DNA of 64,000 bases, from the NCBI RefSeq assembly GCF_001718795.1, contig NZ_CP013435.1:248001-312000 (forward strand), given 5' to 3'. The notes under the pieces are model-generated. The model did not search any database. It saw only the letters and a program-made list of their open reading frames with translations, and was not told the origin of the DNA. Source of the DNA: Burkholderia latens (GTDB lineage: Bacteria > Pseudomonadota > Gammaproteobacteria > Burkholderiales > Burkholderiaceae). This document shows positions 45,236 to 54,219 of this stretch, in pieces. Every line of letters begins with the position of its first letter. Position 1 is the first letter of the stretch. The position numbers and the translations under genes are program-made.

Positions 45236-47188
45236 TTAGAAGGTCTCCCAGTCGTCGTCGGATCCGCCGGCCGCGGCGACCGCCGGCTTCTCGCCGTTCA
45301 GCGCCGGACGCACCAGTGCGGGCTTCTCCGTCGGCTTGCCGGCCGGCGCAGCCGACGCCTTCGCGAGGCGCGGGCCGTAGCCGCCGGCGGCCGGCGCTTC
45401 CTTCTGCGCGCGGGCGGCGGGCTCGGCCGTGCGCTTCGCATCGTTGCCCGACGCCGGGGCGGCGGCATGCGGGGCGCTGGCGGCACGGCGTGCCGCGGGC
45501 TGGGCCGCCGCGTGCGGCGCCGGCAGCGCAGCCGGGGCGCCGTCGTGGCGGTTGTCCGACGGCAATGCCGGTGCCGCGGCCGCAGCATGCGCGGCCGGGC
45601 GCGCGGCGCCGCGCGCCGGCGCGAGCGCGATGCCGCCCGCGACGCGCCATTCCGACACGATCGCCTTCATCTGGCGCGTCTGCTCCTCGAGCGACGCGGC
45701 CGCTGCCGCTGCCTGCTCGACGAGCGCCGCGTTCTGCTGCGTGACGGAATCCATCTGGCCGACCGCGCGATTGACCTGTTCGATGCCGGTCGACTGCTCG
45801 TCCGACGCGGCGCTGATCTCGCCCATGATGTCGGTCACGCGGCGCACGGCCTGCACGATTTCGTCCATCGTCGAACCCGCGCGCGCAACGAGCGCCGACC
45901 CGCTGTCGACCTTCTCGGCCGAATCGCCGATCAGCTGCTTGATTTCCTTCGCGGCGCTCGCGCTGCGCTGCGCGAGCGAGCGCACTTCGCCGGCCACCAC
46001 CGCGAAGCCGCGGCCCTGCTCGCCGGCCCGCGCGGCTTCGACCGCCGCGTTCAGCGCGAGGATGTTGGTCTGGAACGCGATGCCTTCGATCGTGCCGATG
46101 ATGTCGACGATCTTGCCCGAGCTGGCCGCGATGTCCTGCATCGTCGCCACGACCTGGCCGACCACTTCGCCGCCCTGCGTCGCGATGTCCGACGCGTTCA
46201 CCGCGAGCTGGCTCGCCTGCCGCGCGTTCTCTGCGTTCTGGCGCACGGTGCCGGTCAGTTGCTCCATGCTCGACGCGGTTTCCTGCAGCGACGCGGCCTG
46301 TTCCTCGGTGCGCTGCGACAGGTCGGTGTTGCCGGTCGAGATCTCGCGCGCGCCGACGTCGATCGACTCGGTGCCGCGATGCACCGCCTGCACCATCGTC
46401 GTCACCGCGTCCTGCATCCGCTTGATTCCGCCGAACAGGCGGCCGATCTCGTTGGTGCTGAACACGCTCACCGGCTGCGTGAGGTCGCCGCCGGCAATGC
46501 GCTCGAAGTGCGCGATCGCATCCTCGAGCGGCTTCACGATCAGGCCGCGCAGCACGAAGCGAATCGCGATCACGACCACGAACGCGATCGCGATGCCGGC
46601 CGCGATCAGGCCGATCATCATCGAAATCTGCGACTGCGTCGCGGCCTGGCGATCTTCCGCGCGCTTTTGCAGCGATGCGATCACGGCCGCGGACGTCTGG
46701 TCGAATGCGACGAACATCGGGCTGATCTTCGTGTCGGCAATCGCGTGGTACGCGGCCATGTCGCCCGCGCGCGCCGCCGCGAATTCCGGCTCGACGCCTT
46801 CCTTCACGATCGTCGTGTAGCGTGCGGTGAGCTCGTCGACGAGCGCCTGCTCGACGCCGAGCTTCGGCAACGACTGGAACGTCTGCCAGTTCTGGTTCGA
46901 CTTCGCGAACAGCTCCTGCGCGCGGTCGAGCACCTTCGTCGCGTCGGCCGCATTGCCGGCTTCGGTCAGCGTACGGAAGCGATCGAGCGCGACGCGCGCA
47001 CGCAGCAGGTGCGCGGCCGTGTCGTCGAGCGTGTGAATCGCCGGCAGGTCGACGTGCGCGATCTCGTCGAGCGAGCGGCTCGCGTGATTGAGCGCGTAGA
47101 GGCCGAGCCCGCCGACCGCGGCGGCCAGGCACACGAGGATGAGTCCGACCGCGGTCAGCGTCGTGCGGATCGACCAGTTGTGCAACAT
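45236..47188 (-). CDS. Methyl-accepting chemotaxis protein (Tsr/Tar-like)
   Basis: 650-residue chemoreceptor: membrane helix 1 (about 10-32), a helical periplasmic sensor of the four-helix-bundle type, membrane helix 2 (about 190-212), HAMP, then a long coiled-coil signalling domain. The conserved hairpin tip is [20 protein letters not shown]. After residue 545 comes an Ala/Pro-rich flexible tail ending in DWETF, a variant of the NWETF pentapeptide that tethers CheR and CheB. The ligand is unknown; the sensor shows no clear amino-acid-binding arginine set. Sole receptor in the window. Confidence 0.95.
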   Translation of the reverse strand: MLHNWSIRTTLTAVGLILVCLAAAVGGLGLYALNHASRSLDEIAHVDLPAIHTLDDTAAHLLRARVALDRFRTLTEAGNAADATKVLDRAQELFAKSNQNWQTFQSLPKLGVEQALVDELTARYTTIVKEGVEPEFAAARAGDMAAYHAIADTKISPMFVAFDQTSAAVIASLQKRAEDRQAATQSQISMMIGLIAAGIAIAFVVVIAIRFVLRGLIVKPLEDAIAHFERIAGGDLTQPVSVFSTNEIGRLFGGIKRMQDAVTTMVQAVHRGTESIDVGAREISTGNTDLSQRTEEQAASLQETASSMEQLTGTVRQNAENARQASQLAVNASDIATQGGEVVGQVVATMQDIAASSGKIVDIIGTIEGIAFQTNILALNAAVEAARAGEQGRGFAVVAGEVRSLAQRSASAAKEIKQLIGDSAEKVDSGSALVARAGSTMDEIVQAVRRVTDIMGEISAASDEQSTGIEQVNRAVGQMDSVTQQNAALVEQAAAAAASLEEQTRQMKAIVSEWRVAGGIALAPARGAARPAAHAAAAAPALPSDNRHDGAPAALPAPHAAAQPAARRAASAPHAAAPASGNDAKRTAEPAARAQKEAPAAGGYGPRLAKASAAPAGKPTEKPALVRPALNGEKPAVAAAGGSDDDWETF

Positions 47189-47225
47189 TGCGGATTCTCC
47201 CGAAATTCGTGCGCACGCGGCGCGC

Positions 47226-47759
47226 TTACGCGCCGAGCGTCTCGATCAGCGCCATTTCCCGGCTCGACATCAGCTTTTCGATGTCCATCAGGATCAGCAT
47301 GCGGCCGTCGACGGTGCCGAGCCCCGTCAGGTACTCGGTCGTCAGCGTCGCGCCGAACTCCGGCGCCGGCATGATCTGGTCGGTCTGCAGCGTCAGCACG
47401 TCGGACACGCCGTCGACCACCATCCCGACCACGCGGTTCGACACGTTCAGGATGATCACGACCGTCTGGTGGTCGTACTCGACGCGGCCGAGATGGAATT
47501 TGATCCGCATGTCGACGATCGGCACGATGATGCCGCGCAGGTTGATCACGCCCTTGATGAAGTCAGGCGCGTTCGCGATGCGCGTGACGCTGTCGTAGCC
47601 GCGGATTTCCTGCACCTTCAGGATGTCGATCCCGTACTCCTCGTCACCGAGCGTGAAGACGAGGAACTCCTGGCCCGTCGCATCGCCGTGTTCGGCGTCG
47701 CGGCGGCTGGTAGCCGCGTTCGCCGCGGCCGGATTGATCATTTGGACTTCAGCAGACAC
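47226..47759 (-). CDS. cheW: Chemotaxis coupling protein CheW
   Basis: 177-residue adaptor that joins receptors to CheA. The body is one CheW domain ([53 protein letters not shown]) preceded by about 25 mostly Ala/Asn/Arg residues. GTG 47759 has GGGGG upstream; a TTG four codons earlier is possible. Lies 30 bases after cheA and 37 before the receptor gene. Confidence 0.96.
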   Translation of the reverse strand: MSAEVQMINPAAANAATSRRDAEHGDATGQEFLVFTLGDEEYGIDILKVQEIRGYDSVTRIANAPDFIKGVINLRGIIVPIVDMRIKFHLGRVEYDHQTVVIILNVSNRVVGMVVDGVSDVLTLQTDQIMPAPEFGATLTTEYLTGLGTVDGRMLILMDIEKLMSSREMALIETLGA

Positions 47760-47789
47760 GTTTGCCCCCAATCGGTTGAATGGCGAGAG

Positions 47790-50066
47790 TCAGAAGATCG
47801 CGAGCTCGGCGCCGGCTCGGGCGCCGTGCGTCGCACGGGTTTCGCGGTTCAGCGCCGCGACGTCGACGATCAGCGCGACGCTGCCGTCGCCCAGGATGGT
47901 CGCCGCCGAGATGCCGTGCACCTTGCGGTAATTCGTTTCGAGGTTCTTCACGACCACCTGCTGCTGGCCGACCAGTTCGTCGATCAGCATCGCGAAGCGG
48001 CGCCCCTCGGTTTCCATGATCGTGACGATCCCTTGCGTCGGATCGGTGCGCGCGTCGTCCACGGAGAACACTTCGTGCAGCGCGACGAGCGGCAGGTATT
48101 CGCCGCGCACGCGCACCACGCGCTCGCCGTTGCCGACCGTGTAGATGTCGTCGATCGACGGCTGCAGCGACTCCATCACGAAGTTCAGCGGCAGGATGAA
48201 GATCTCGCTGCCGACTTTCACCGACATCCCGTCGAGGATCGCGAGCGTGAGCGGCAGCACGATCCGCGTGGTCGTGCCGCGGCCGGCCTGCGACGAGATC
48301 TCGACGTGACCGCCCATCGACTGGATGTTGCGCTTCACGACGTCCATCCCGACGCCGCGGCCCGACACGTCGGTCACCGTCTCGGCGGTCGAGAAGCCCG
48401 GCGCGAAGATCAGCTGCCAGACTTCGTCGTCGCTGATGTTCTCGGAAATCTGCATGCCCTGTTTCGCGGCCTTCGCAAGGATCCGTTCGCGGTTCAGGCC
48501 CGCGCCGTCGTCGCTCACTTCGATCACGATGTTGCCGCCATGGTGCGCGGCCGACAGCACAAGCTGGCCGACGCCGTCCTTGCCGGCGGCGACGCGCTTG
48601 TCGACCGTTTCGATCCCGTGGTCGAGGCTGTTGCGCACGAGGTGCGTGAGCGGATCGATGATTCGCTCGATCAGGCTCTTGTCGAGTTCGGTCGCCTGGC
48701 CGAACGTGACGAGCTCGACCTGCTTGCCGAGCTTGCCGGCGAGGTCGCGCACGAGCCGCGGGAAGCGGCTGAACACGTAATCCATCGGCATCATCCGGAT
48801 CGACATCACCGCTTCCTGCAGATCGCGCGCGTTGCGCTCGAGCTGCGCCATCCCGTTGAACAGCCGATCGTGCAGCGCCGGGTCGAACGCGCTCGCGGTT
48901 TCGGCGAGCATCGCCTGCGTGATCACGAGTTCGCCGACGAGATTGATCAACTGGTCGACCTTCTCGACGCCGACGCGGATCGAGCTGCCTTCGGCGCCCG
49001 ATGCGGCGGCGGCCGGGCGCGGGCGCTTGTCGTCGTGATGCGCGGCCGCCGGCGCCGACTGCGCCGGCTGCGCGGCGGGTTCGGCATGCGGCTGCGGCGC
49101 CGGTTGTGCGGCAGCGCGCGGCTGCGCCGGTGCGGCCGATGCTGCCGGGGTTTGTACCTGCGCCTGCGCTTGCGATGCGGCGGCGCCCGGCGCGGCACCC
49201 GCCGCGTCCGCGAATACTTCGACGCGCGCGGCCGGCTGCGCGGCGGCCGGTTCGGCGGCGGCCGGCGCGGCAGCGGGCGCCGCCGGAGCGGCCGCCGCGG
49301 TGCCGCGTCCAATGCGGATCTGGCTGTCGTCGATCACGAAGCAGCACACGGCGATGATGTCGTCGGACGGCACTTCCGATTCGAGCCACAGCGTCAAGTC
49401 CGCGCCCGCTTCCTCGCGGCCGACGATGCGACCGAGATTGCCGAGTTCCTCGGTCAGCAGCGCCTGGTCCTTCGCGTCCACGCCGATCAGCGTGATCTTC
49501 AGGTGCGGGCCGTCCGCGCCGGCGTCGGCGTCGGCGTCGGCCGCCGGATGCGCGGCCGCGACGGCCTGTTCGACCACGTGATCGGGTGCGCCGCCAGCGC
49601 CGGCGGCGGGCGCGGGCGCCGGTGCGGCGGCCACGACCGGCGCGGCAGGCGCCGCGTCCGCGGGCGCGCCCGCACCGCTTTCCGCCTTCAGCCGCTCGAG
49701 CTTCGCGCAGATCGCCGCGGCGGCTGCCGCGTCCGGTTCCGCGCTCGCACGGTAGTCGACCAGTTGGTCGGACAGCACGTCCTTGGTCTCGAGGAACGCG
49801 TCGACCATCTCCTTGGTCAGCGTCAGCTCATGGTTGCGCGCGCGGTCGAGCAGCGACTCGAGAATGTGGGTCGTTTCGGTCAGCGCGGAGAAGCCGAACG
49901 TCGCCGCGCCGCCCTTGATCGAATGCGCGGCGCGGAAGATCGCGGCGAGATCCTCGGGGTCGGGCGAACCGACGTCGAGGTTCAGCAGCAGCTGCTCCAT
50001 CTGTGCGAGGAGCTCGTCCGCTTCGTCGAAAAAGGTCTGGTAGAACTGCGTGATATCGAGAGTCAT
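47790..50066 (-). CDS. cheA: Chemotaxis histidine kinase CheA
   Basis: 758-residue kinase. HPt domain with phospho-His48 (AAHSIKGGAATFGF); a second segment about 135-270 that should bind CheY/CheB; then an exceptionally Ala/Pro/Gln-rich linker to about residue 350. P3 dimerisation (VEKVDQLINLVGELVITQ), HATPase with HLVRNSLDHG, DDGAGL and DVSGRGVGMDVV, and the CheW-like regulatory domain at the C-terminus complete it. The linker makes it about 100 residues longer than E. coli CheA. Confidence 0.97.
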   Translation of the reverse strand: MTLDITQFYQTFFDEADELLAQMEQLLLNLDVGSPDPEDLAAIFRAAHSIKGGAATFGFSALTETTHILESLLDRARNHELTLTKEMVDAFLETKDVLSDQLVDYRASAEPDAAAAAAICAKLERLKAESGAGAPADAAPAAPVVAAAPAPAPAAGAGGAPDHVVEQAVAAAHPAADADADAGADGPHLKITLIGVDAKDQALLTEELGNLGRIVGREEAGADLTLWLESEVPSDDIIAVCCFVIDDSQIRIGRGTAAAAPAAPAAAPAAAEPAAAQPAARVEVFADAAGAAPGAAASQAQAQVQTPAASAAPAQPRAAAQPAPQPHAEPAAQPAQSAPAAAHHDDKRPRPAAAASGAEGSSIRVGVEKVDQLINLVGELVITQAMLAETASAFDPALHDRLFNGMAQLERNARDLQEAVMSIRMMPMDYVFSRFPRLVRDLAGKLGKQVELVTFGQATELDKSLIERIIDPLTHLVRNSLDHGIETVDKRVAAGKDGVGQLVLSAAHHGGNIVIEVSDDGAGLNRERILAKAAKQGMQISENISDDEVWQLIFAPGFSTAETVTDVSGRGVGMDVVKRNIQSMGGHVEISSQAGRGTTTRIVLPLTLAILDGMSVKVGSEIFILPLNFVMESLQPSIDDIYTVGNGERVVRVRGEYLPLVALHEVFSVDDARTDPTQGIVTIMETEGRRFAMLIDELVGQQQVVVKNLETNYRKVHGISAATILGDGSVALIVDVAALNRETRATHGARAGAELAIF

Positions 50067-50099
50067 GCCCGGTCACCGGTTGGATTCGTCGCGTTCATG

Positions 50100-50477
50100 T
50101 CAGGAGGCGGTCTGCTCGGAGAGCGTCGCGACCAGGTCGATCAGCACCGCCGGGTCGATCGGCTTTTCGATCCAGCCGGTCGCGCCCGCGTCGCGCGCGG
50201 CGTCCTTGAAGGCGTCGCTGCCTTCGGTCGTCAGCACGAGGATCGGCGTGTCCGCATACGCGGTGAGCTGGCGCAGCGCCGCGATCACCTCGAGCCCGCT
50301 CTTGCGCGGCATGTTCTGGTCGGTCAGCACCAGGTCGTACGGCATGGTGGCCGCCATGTCGAAGCCGGCTTCGCCGTCCGGCGCCACGGTCACGTCGTAG
50401 CCGGCCTGCGCAAGCGTCGCCTGCAGCAGTGCACGCATGGTCGCGGAATCGTCGATGGCGAGAATGGTTCGGATCAT
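50100..50477 (-). CDS. Single-domain response regulator (CheY1-like)
   Basis: 125-residue receiver domain with D9/D10, phosphorylation site D53 (LVLTDQNMP), T83/T84 and K105 (IEKPID). It lies between motB and cheA, separate from the cheZ-linked cheY. Sequence is divergent from CheY; in other bacteria such extra regulators act as phosphate sinks or in adaptation. Gap to cheA is 33 bases, so it is part of the operon. Confidence 0.93.
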   Translation of the reverse strand: MIRTILAIDDSATMRALLQATLAQAGYDVTVAPDGEAGFDMAATMPYDLVLTDQNMPRKSGLEVIAALRQLTAYADTPILVLTTEGSDAFKDAARDAGATGWIEKPIDPAVLIDLVATLSEQTAS

Positions 50478-50501
50478 GTCTGTCTCGGAATCTTGGAAAC
50501 G

Positions 50502-51521
50502 TCAGGGTTTCGGCGCGACCGCGACGGCGCTCGCGAGCGCCGGTCGCGCCGCCGGCGCCGCGCCGCCGAGCTGCTGCGCGAGCAGCTTCGAGCCCGCGGC
50601 ATCGGCCGACAGCGTCGTGGTCGTCGCGTCGTCGCGCATCAGCGCGTCTTCGGATTTGCGGTTCAGCACGATCACGCTGATCCGGCGGTTTTCCGGATCG
50701 AGCGGATCGGCCTTGTTCAGGTTCTGCGTCGACGCGAGGCCGAGCACGCGCAGCACCTTCGACTCGTCCATGCCGCCCGCGATCAGCTCGCGGCGCGACG
50801 CGTTCGCGCGGTCGGCCGACAGCTCCCAGTTGCTGTAGCCGCCCTCGCCGCCCGCATACGGCACCGCGTCGGTATGGCCCTGGACGATGATCCGGTTCGG
50901 CACGTCGTTCAGCGTCTTGCCGATCTCGCGCAGGATGTCGCGCATGTACGGCTCCACGTGATCGCTCGACATCGCGAACATCGGCCGCTTCTGGGAATCG
51001 ACGATTTCGATGCGCAGCCCCATCAGCGTCGAGTCGATGCGGATCTGCTGCTTGAACTGGCGCAGCGTCGGATTCGCCTCGATCGCCGCCATCAGCTTGA
51101 TCTGGAGGTCGTGCAGGCGCATCTGCTCGAGGCGGTCCTGAGCGCCCTGCGCCTGCGAGCGCGTCTTGTCGTCGCCAGCCTTCGCGATGCGGTCGGCGAG
51201 GTTGGTCGAGCCGTCGGTGCGGCGCAGCGTGCCGGCGTCGGCACTCGACAGGTCGCGGCCACCGCCGTTGATGATGCTCGAGTCCTGCGAGCTGCGATCG
51301 CCGCTGCCGAACAGCGCGGCCTTCAGCGGCGTGTTGAAGTATTCGGCGATCCCCTTCAGCTGCACCGGCGTGACCGAGCTCAGCAGCCACATCAGCAGGA
51401 AGAACGCCATCATCGCGGTCATGAAGTCCGCATACGCGAGCTTCCATGCGCCGCCGTGATGACCCTTCTTCTGCGGGGCCACCCGTTTGACGACGATCGC
51501 GTGATCCTTGCTCTTGCTCAT
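50502..51521 (-). CDS. motB: Flagellar stator protein MotB
   Basis: 339-residue peptidoglycan-anchored stator subunit. After a basic N-terminus, one membrane helix (about 28-50) begins KLAYADFMTAMMAFFLLMW and includes the proton-carrying D32, at the same number as in E. coli. The OmpA-like peptidoglycan-binding domain spans about 150-290 (IIVQGHTDAVPY, NWELSADRANASRRELI, NRRISVIVL). The C-terminal 40 residues are Ala-rich. Lies 13 bases after motA. Confidence 0.97.
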   Translation of the reverse strand: MSKSKDHAIVVKRVAPQKKGHHGGAWKLAYADFMTAMMAFFLLMWLLSSVTPVQLKGIAEYFNTPLKAALFGSGDRSSQDSSIINGGGRDLSSADAGTLRRTDGSTNLADRIAKAGDDKTRSQAQGAQDRLEQMRLHDLQIKLMAAIEANPTLRQFKQQIRIDSTLMGLRIEIVDSQKRPMFAMSSDHVEPYMRDILREIGKTLNDVPNRIIVQGHTDAVPYAGGEGGYSNWELSADRANASRRELIAGGMDESKVLRVLGLASTQNLNKADPLDPENRRISVIVLNRKSEDALMRDDATTTTLSADAAGSKLLAQQLGGAAPAARPALASAVAVAPKP

Positions 51522-51534
51522 TGCCCGCTCCGCG

Positions 51535-52395
51535 TCACTTCGCCTTCACGCGGCGCACGTGCTCTTCGAGCTCCGTGAACGACGGGCGCTCGGTCGAGAA
51601 CAGCACCTTGCGGCCGAACTCGACCGCGATCGCCGGCGCGTAGCCGTTCAGGCTCGCGAGAATCGTCACCTTGATGCACTGGAACATCTTGGTCGATTCG
51701 GCGACGCGCTGCTCCGCGAGGCTCGCGAGCGGCCCGATCAGCCCGTACGACAGCAGGATCCCGAGGAACGTGCCGACCAGCGCCTGCGCGATCATCGCGC
51801 CGAGCACCGCGGGCGGCTTGTCAGCCGACGCCATCGTGTGCACCACGCCCATCACGGCCGCGACGATCCCGAACGCCGGCATCGCGTCGCCGACGCGCAT
51901 CAGCGCGTGCGCGGGCCCTTCGCCTTCGGTGTGATGCGTCTCGATCTCCTCGTCCATCAGGCTTTCGATCTCGAACGCGTTCATGTTGCCGCCCACCATC
52001 AACCGGAGGTAGTCGGTCAGGAACTCGACGATGTGGCGATCGGCGAGGATTTTCGGGTATTGCGTGAAGATCGGGCTCTTGTCCGGATCGTCGATGTCGG
52101 CCTCGAGCGTCAGCGTGCCTTCCTTGCGCGCCTTCGCGAGCAGCACGTACAGAAGCGCCATCAGTTCCATATAGACGTCCTTCGTGTACTTCGAGCCCTT
52201 GAAGAGCGTCGGCAGCACGCGCAGCGTCGCCTTGATGGTCTTCATGCCGTTGCCGAGGATGAACGCGCCGACGCCTGCGCCGACGATCATCAGGATCTCG
52301 AGCGGCTGGACCAATGCGCCCAGATGCCCGCCTGCCAGCGCGTAACCGCCGAAGACGGACAAGAGCGTCACGAGTGTTCCCACGATAATCAGCAC
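51535..52395 (-). CDS. motA: Flagellar stator protein MotA
   Basis: 286-residue stator subunit with four membrane helices (about 1-20, 33-52, 170-190, 202-225) and a large cytoplasmic loop carrying the charged residues that act on FliG (KARKEGTLTLEADID). The proline-rich PAFGIVAAVMGVVHTM of helix 3 is typical of proton-type MotA. The start GTG 52395 has GAGGGACAGG upstream. A near-perfect sigma-28 promoter 50-75 bases upstream makes it the first gene of the eleven-gene mot-che operon. Confidence 0.97.
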   Translation of the reverse strand: MLIIVGTLVTLLSVFGGYALAGGHLGALVQPLEILMIVGAGVGAFILGNGMKTIKATLRVLPTLFKGSKYTKDVYMELMALLYVLLAKARKEGTLTLEADIDDPDKSPIFTQYPKILADRHIVEFLTDYLRLMVGGNMNAFEIESLMDEEIETHHTEGEGPAHALMRVGDAMPAFGIVAAVMGVVHTMASADKPPAVLGAMIAQALVGTFLGILLSYGLIGPLASLAEQRVAESTKMFQCIKVTILASLNGYAPAIAVEFGRKVLFSTERPSFTELEEHVRRVKAK

Positions 52396-52442
52396 TGCCT
52401 GTCCCTCACGAATGACCGGCGGGGAGACCGCCGTTAATCAGG

Positions 52443-52469
52443 TTTACGGCAGTCGGCAGGAAAACTTTC
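52443..52469 (-). promoter_or_regulatory. Sigma-28 (FliA) promoter of the mot-che operon
   Basis: On the minus strand GAAAGTTT (52469-52462), 11 bases, GCCGTAAA (52450-52443). This fits the flagellar consensus TAAAGTTT-N11-GCCGATAA with two mismatches. Transcription would begin about 40 bases before the motA GTG. Confidence 0.85.
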
Positions 52470-52587
52470 GCGGCCGCGCGGCGGCGGCACGGCGGTGTTT
52501 ACCAGCAAGCGGCGGCCGGTTCGCGCAGCGCGCGCACGGCGCCCGGATGCGGGCACGCGGCGGGCCCGGGCCGGCCCGGCGGGGCGC

Positions 52588-53142
52588 TCAGGCCGCTGCG
52601 GCGGCCAGTTCGGCGCGCGCGGCGGCTGCCTTGCGGGTCTTGCCCGCGCGCGACGGCGGCTGGCAGAGGCCGCACACGAAACCTTGATGTGGATCATGCG
52701 CATGCGCGACGAAGTGGCCGCCGCAGCGCGTGCACGGGGTCATCTGCAGCATCCCCGAGTCGAAGAAGCGCACGAGCGTCCATGCGCGCGTGAGGCTCAG
52801 CGCCGCCTCGTCGCCGGACAGGTTCACGTGCTCCAGATAGAGCCGGTACGCCTTCACGATCGACTGGATCGGCTCGCAGCGGCCGTGGTCCTGCATGAAC
52901 CGGTAGATGTTGTAGAACAGCGACGAGTGGATGTTCGGCTGCCACGTCATGAACCAGTCGGTCGAGAACGGCAGCATGCCCTTCGGCGGCGACACGCCCT
53001 TCAGTTCCTTGTACAGCTTGATCAGGCGGTCGCGCGACAGGCTCGTCTCCGCCTCCAGCAGCTGCAGCCGGGCGCCCAGTTCGATCAGTTCGATGGCGAG
53101 GGTGATTTCCTTCACCTCGATCACGACGCTTTTGCTTGCCAT
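52588..53142 (-). CDS. flhC: Flagellar master regulator subunit FlhC
   Basis: 184-residue partner of FlhD in the FlhD4C2 activator of class II flagellar genes. The body ([28 protein letters not shown] through [15 protein letters not shown]) and the zinc-binding cysteines C-x2-C (CTRC) and C-x2-C (CGLC) near the C-terminus are intact. An Ala/Arg/Lys tail of about 20 residues follows. ATG 53142 is used; upstream in-frame codons are not conserved-looking. It lies 95 bases after flhD and 190 bases before motA. Confidence 0.97.
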   Translation of the reverse strand: MASKSVVIEVKEITLAIELIELGARLQLLEAETSLSRDRLIKLYKELKGVSPPKGMLPFSTDWFMTWQPNIHSSLFYNIYRFMQDHGRCEPIQSIVKAYRLYLEHVNLSGDEAALSLTRAWTLVRFFDSGMLQMTPCTRCGGHFVAHAHDPHQGFVCGLCQPPSRAGKTRKAAAARAELAAAAA

Positions 53143-53237
53143 GGTGAAAAATCGTCCGCTTGACGTGGTACGGATGAATGACCGATACGCCGCCCGCCGG
53201 CGCGGCGCACCGGGACGAACGCAACGGCGGGAAAGAA

Positions 53238-53558
53238 TCAGCGGACGCTTTCGACCGGCTGGCCTGCCATCAGGATGGCCGAGTGCGCGTGCGTGACGAC
53301 GTCGCTGCGGCCTTTGTCGGCGAGCGACGACAGCAACGCATGATCGTCGAAGCGAAAACGGCACAGCATCTGATTCGACGCGGCGAGCTTCACGGTCTGG
53401 GCGAGCGTGAGGTTCGCGAGCACGTCGGCCAGTTCCTGGGACACGCCCATGCGGAACATGCCCATCGCTTTGTCTTCCCGCAGCAGGCGCTGCGCGAGGA
53501 GGAGGTACGACAGGTTGACCTCTTTGATCTCACTGAGCATTTCGCTGGTGGCGCTCAT
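53238..53558 (-). CDS. flhD: Flagellar master regulator subunit FlhD
   Basis: 106-residue all-helical subunit of FlhDC. Family sequence [51 protein letters not shown] (in outline) is clear, including the loop that contacts DNA with FlhC. ATG 53558 is 6 bases after GGGGGAA; twelve further in-frame codons upstream lack a ribosome site. A leader of over 300 bases precedes it. Confidence 0.97.
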   Translation of the reverse strand: MSATSEMLSEIKEVNLSYLLLAQRLLREDKAMGMFRMGVSQELADVLANLTLAQTVKLAASNQMLCRFRFDDHALLSSLADKGRSDVVTHAHSAILMAGQPVESVR

Positions 53559-54219
53559 GATTCCCCCGTTAAGAGCTTTGCTTTGGCCTTTCATGTTATG
53601 AAAACGTTTGCTCGATCAGGCGCTCAATATCGCCGCGTCGGCACGTTTATCAGTCTTACAGGGCGAATTTTGGCTAAACGGGATTTATGCCGGTATCAGC
53701 GAAGTGGCGTATGCCATGCAGGATTTGTCTGTAAACCGTGTAGGAATTTTTCCGACAAGATGCATTGAAAAGGGCGCAAACGGCGGGGGGCGATGCGCGA
53801 ATTCGCAAGCAATGTGGTGCCACATGCGACGAATTCTGAGGAAGGCCGTCCGGCAAGGCTGCCGGAGATCGAATCGGTAAAAATTATAGTGGTTTTTCAC
53901 AATAGCGCAACAATAGTTGTGGCCATCTCGCTTCTTGTTTGCGCGCCCTTTTTCTCGGGGTTTTTGCGTATTTCAGCGTGTAACAAGCCTTAAGTGTTTG
54001 AAAAAACACTCGAACCCCTGAAGGCGATATCGATAATGGACTCCAATGGGCGGCGGCGTCAGCCGCGCCGCCCCGCCCCGCAGCTTGCCGCCCGGCGCCC
54101 GCGCATCCCGCCACGGGCCCGCTCACGTACCGCAGAAAGCGTGTGTCGGCGAGTTCCGCAACCTGTATCCGGCCAGCATGCGCACTGGAGCGCTCCGCTG
54201 GTCGACACCGGAGAACGCC
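53559..54219. other. flhDC leader and promoter region
   Basis: About 660 bases between flhD (leftward) and the glycosyltransferase (rightward), low in GC from 53590 to 54030. Leftward: TATAAT (53889-53884) with TTGCGC 16 bases upstream, implying a leader of about 320 bases before flhD. Palindromes: ATGTGG-TG-CCACAT (53812-53825) and AGTGTTT-GAAA-AAACACT (53993-54010). A 90-codon rightward frame (53608-53880) has no ribosome site and unconvincing composition. Confidence 0.5.
53884..53911 (-). promoter_or_regulatory. Candidate sigma-70 promoter of flhDC
   Basis: Minus strand TTGCGC (53911-53906), 16-base spacer, perfect TATAAT (53889-53884). Position upstream of a long leader resembles flhDC in enterobacteria, where leader RNA is a target of post-transcriptional control. 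Confidence 0.5.

Noticed and set aside
43503..47216. A single 1237-codon leftward frame including cheD
   Set aside because: Only the last 248 codons (from 44249) are CheD. The upstream part is cheR and the receptor gene read out of frame.
47139..51578. A 1479-codon rightward open frame covering cheW, cheA, cheY1 and motB
   Set aside because: It is the antisense frame of well-identified chemotaxis genes. Its translation is Arg/His/Asp-rich without any domain, an artefact of high GC at third codon positions.
53608..53880. A 90-codon frame upstream of the glycosyltransferase
   Set aside because: No ribosome site, odd composition, and it lies over the flhDC leader and promoter on the opposite strand.
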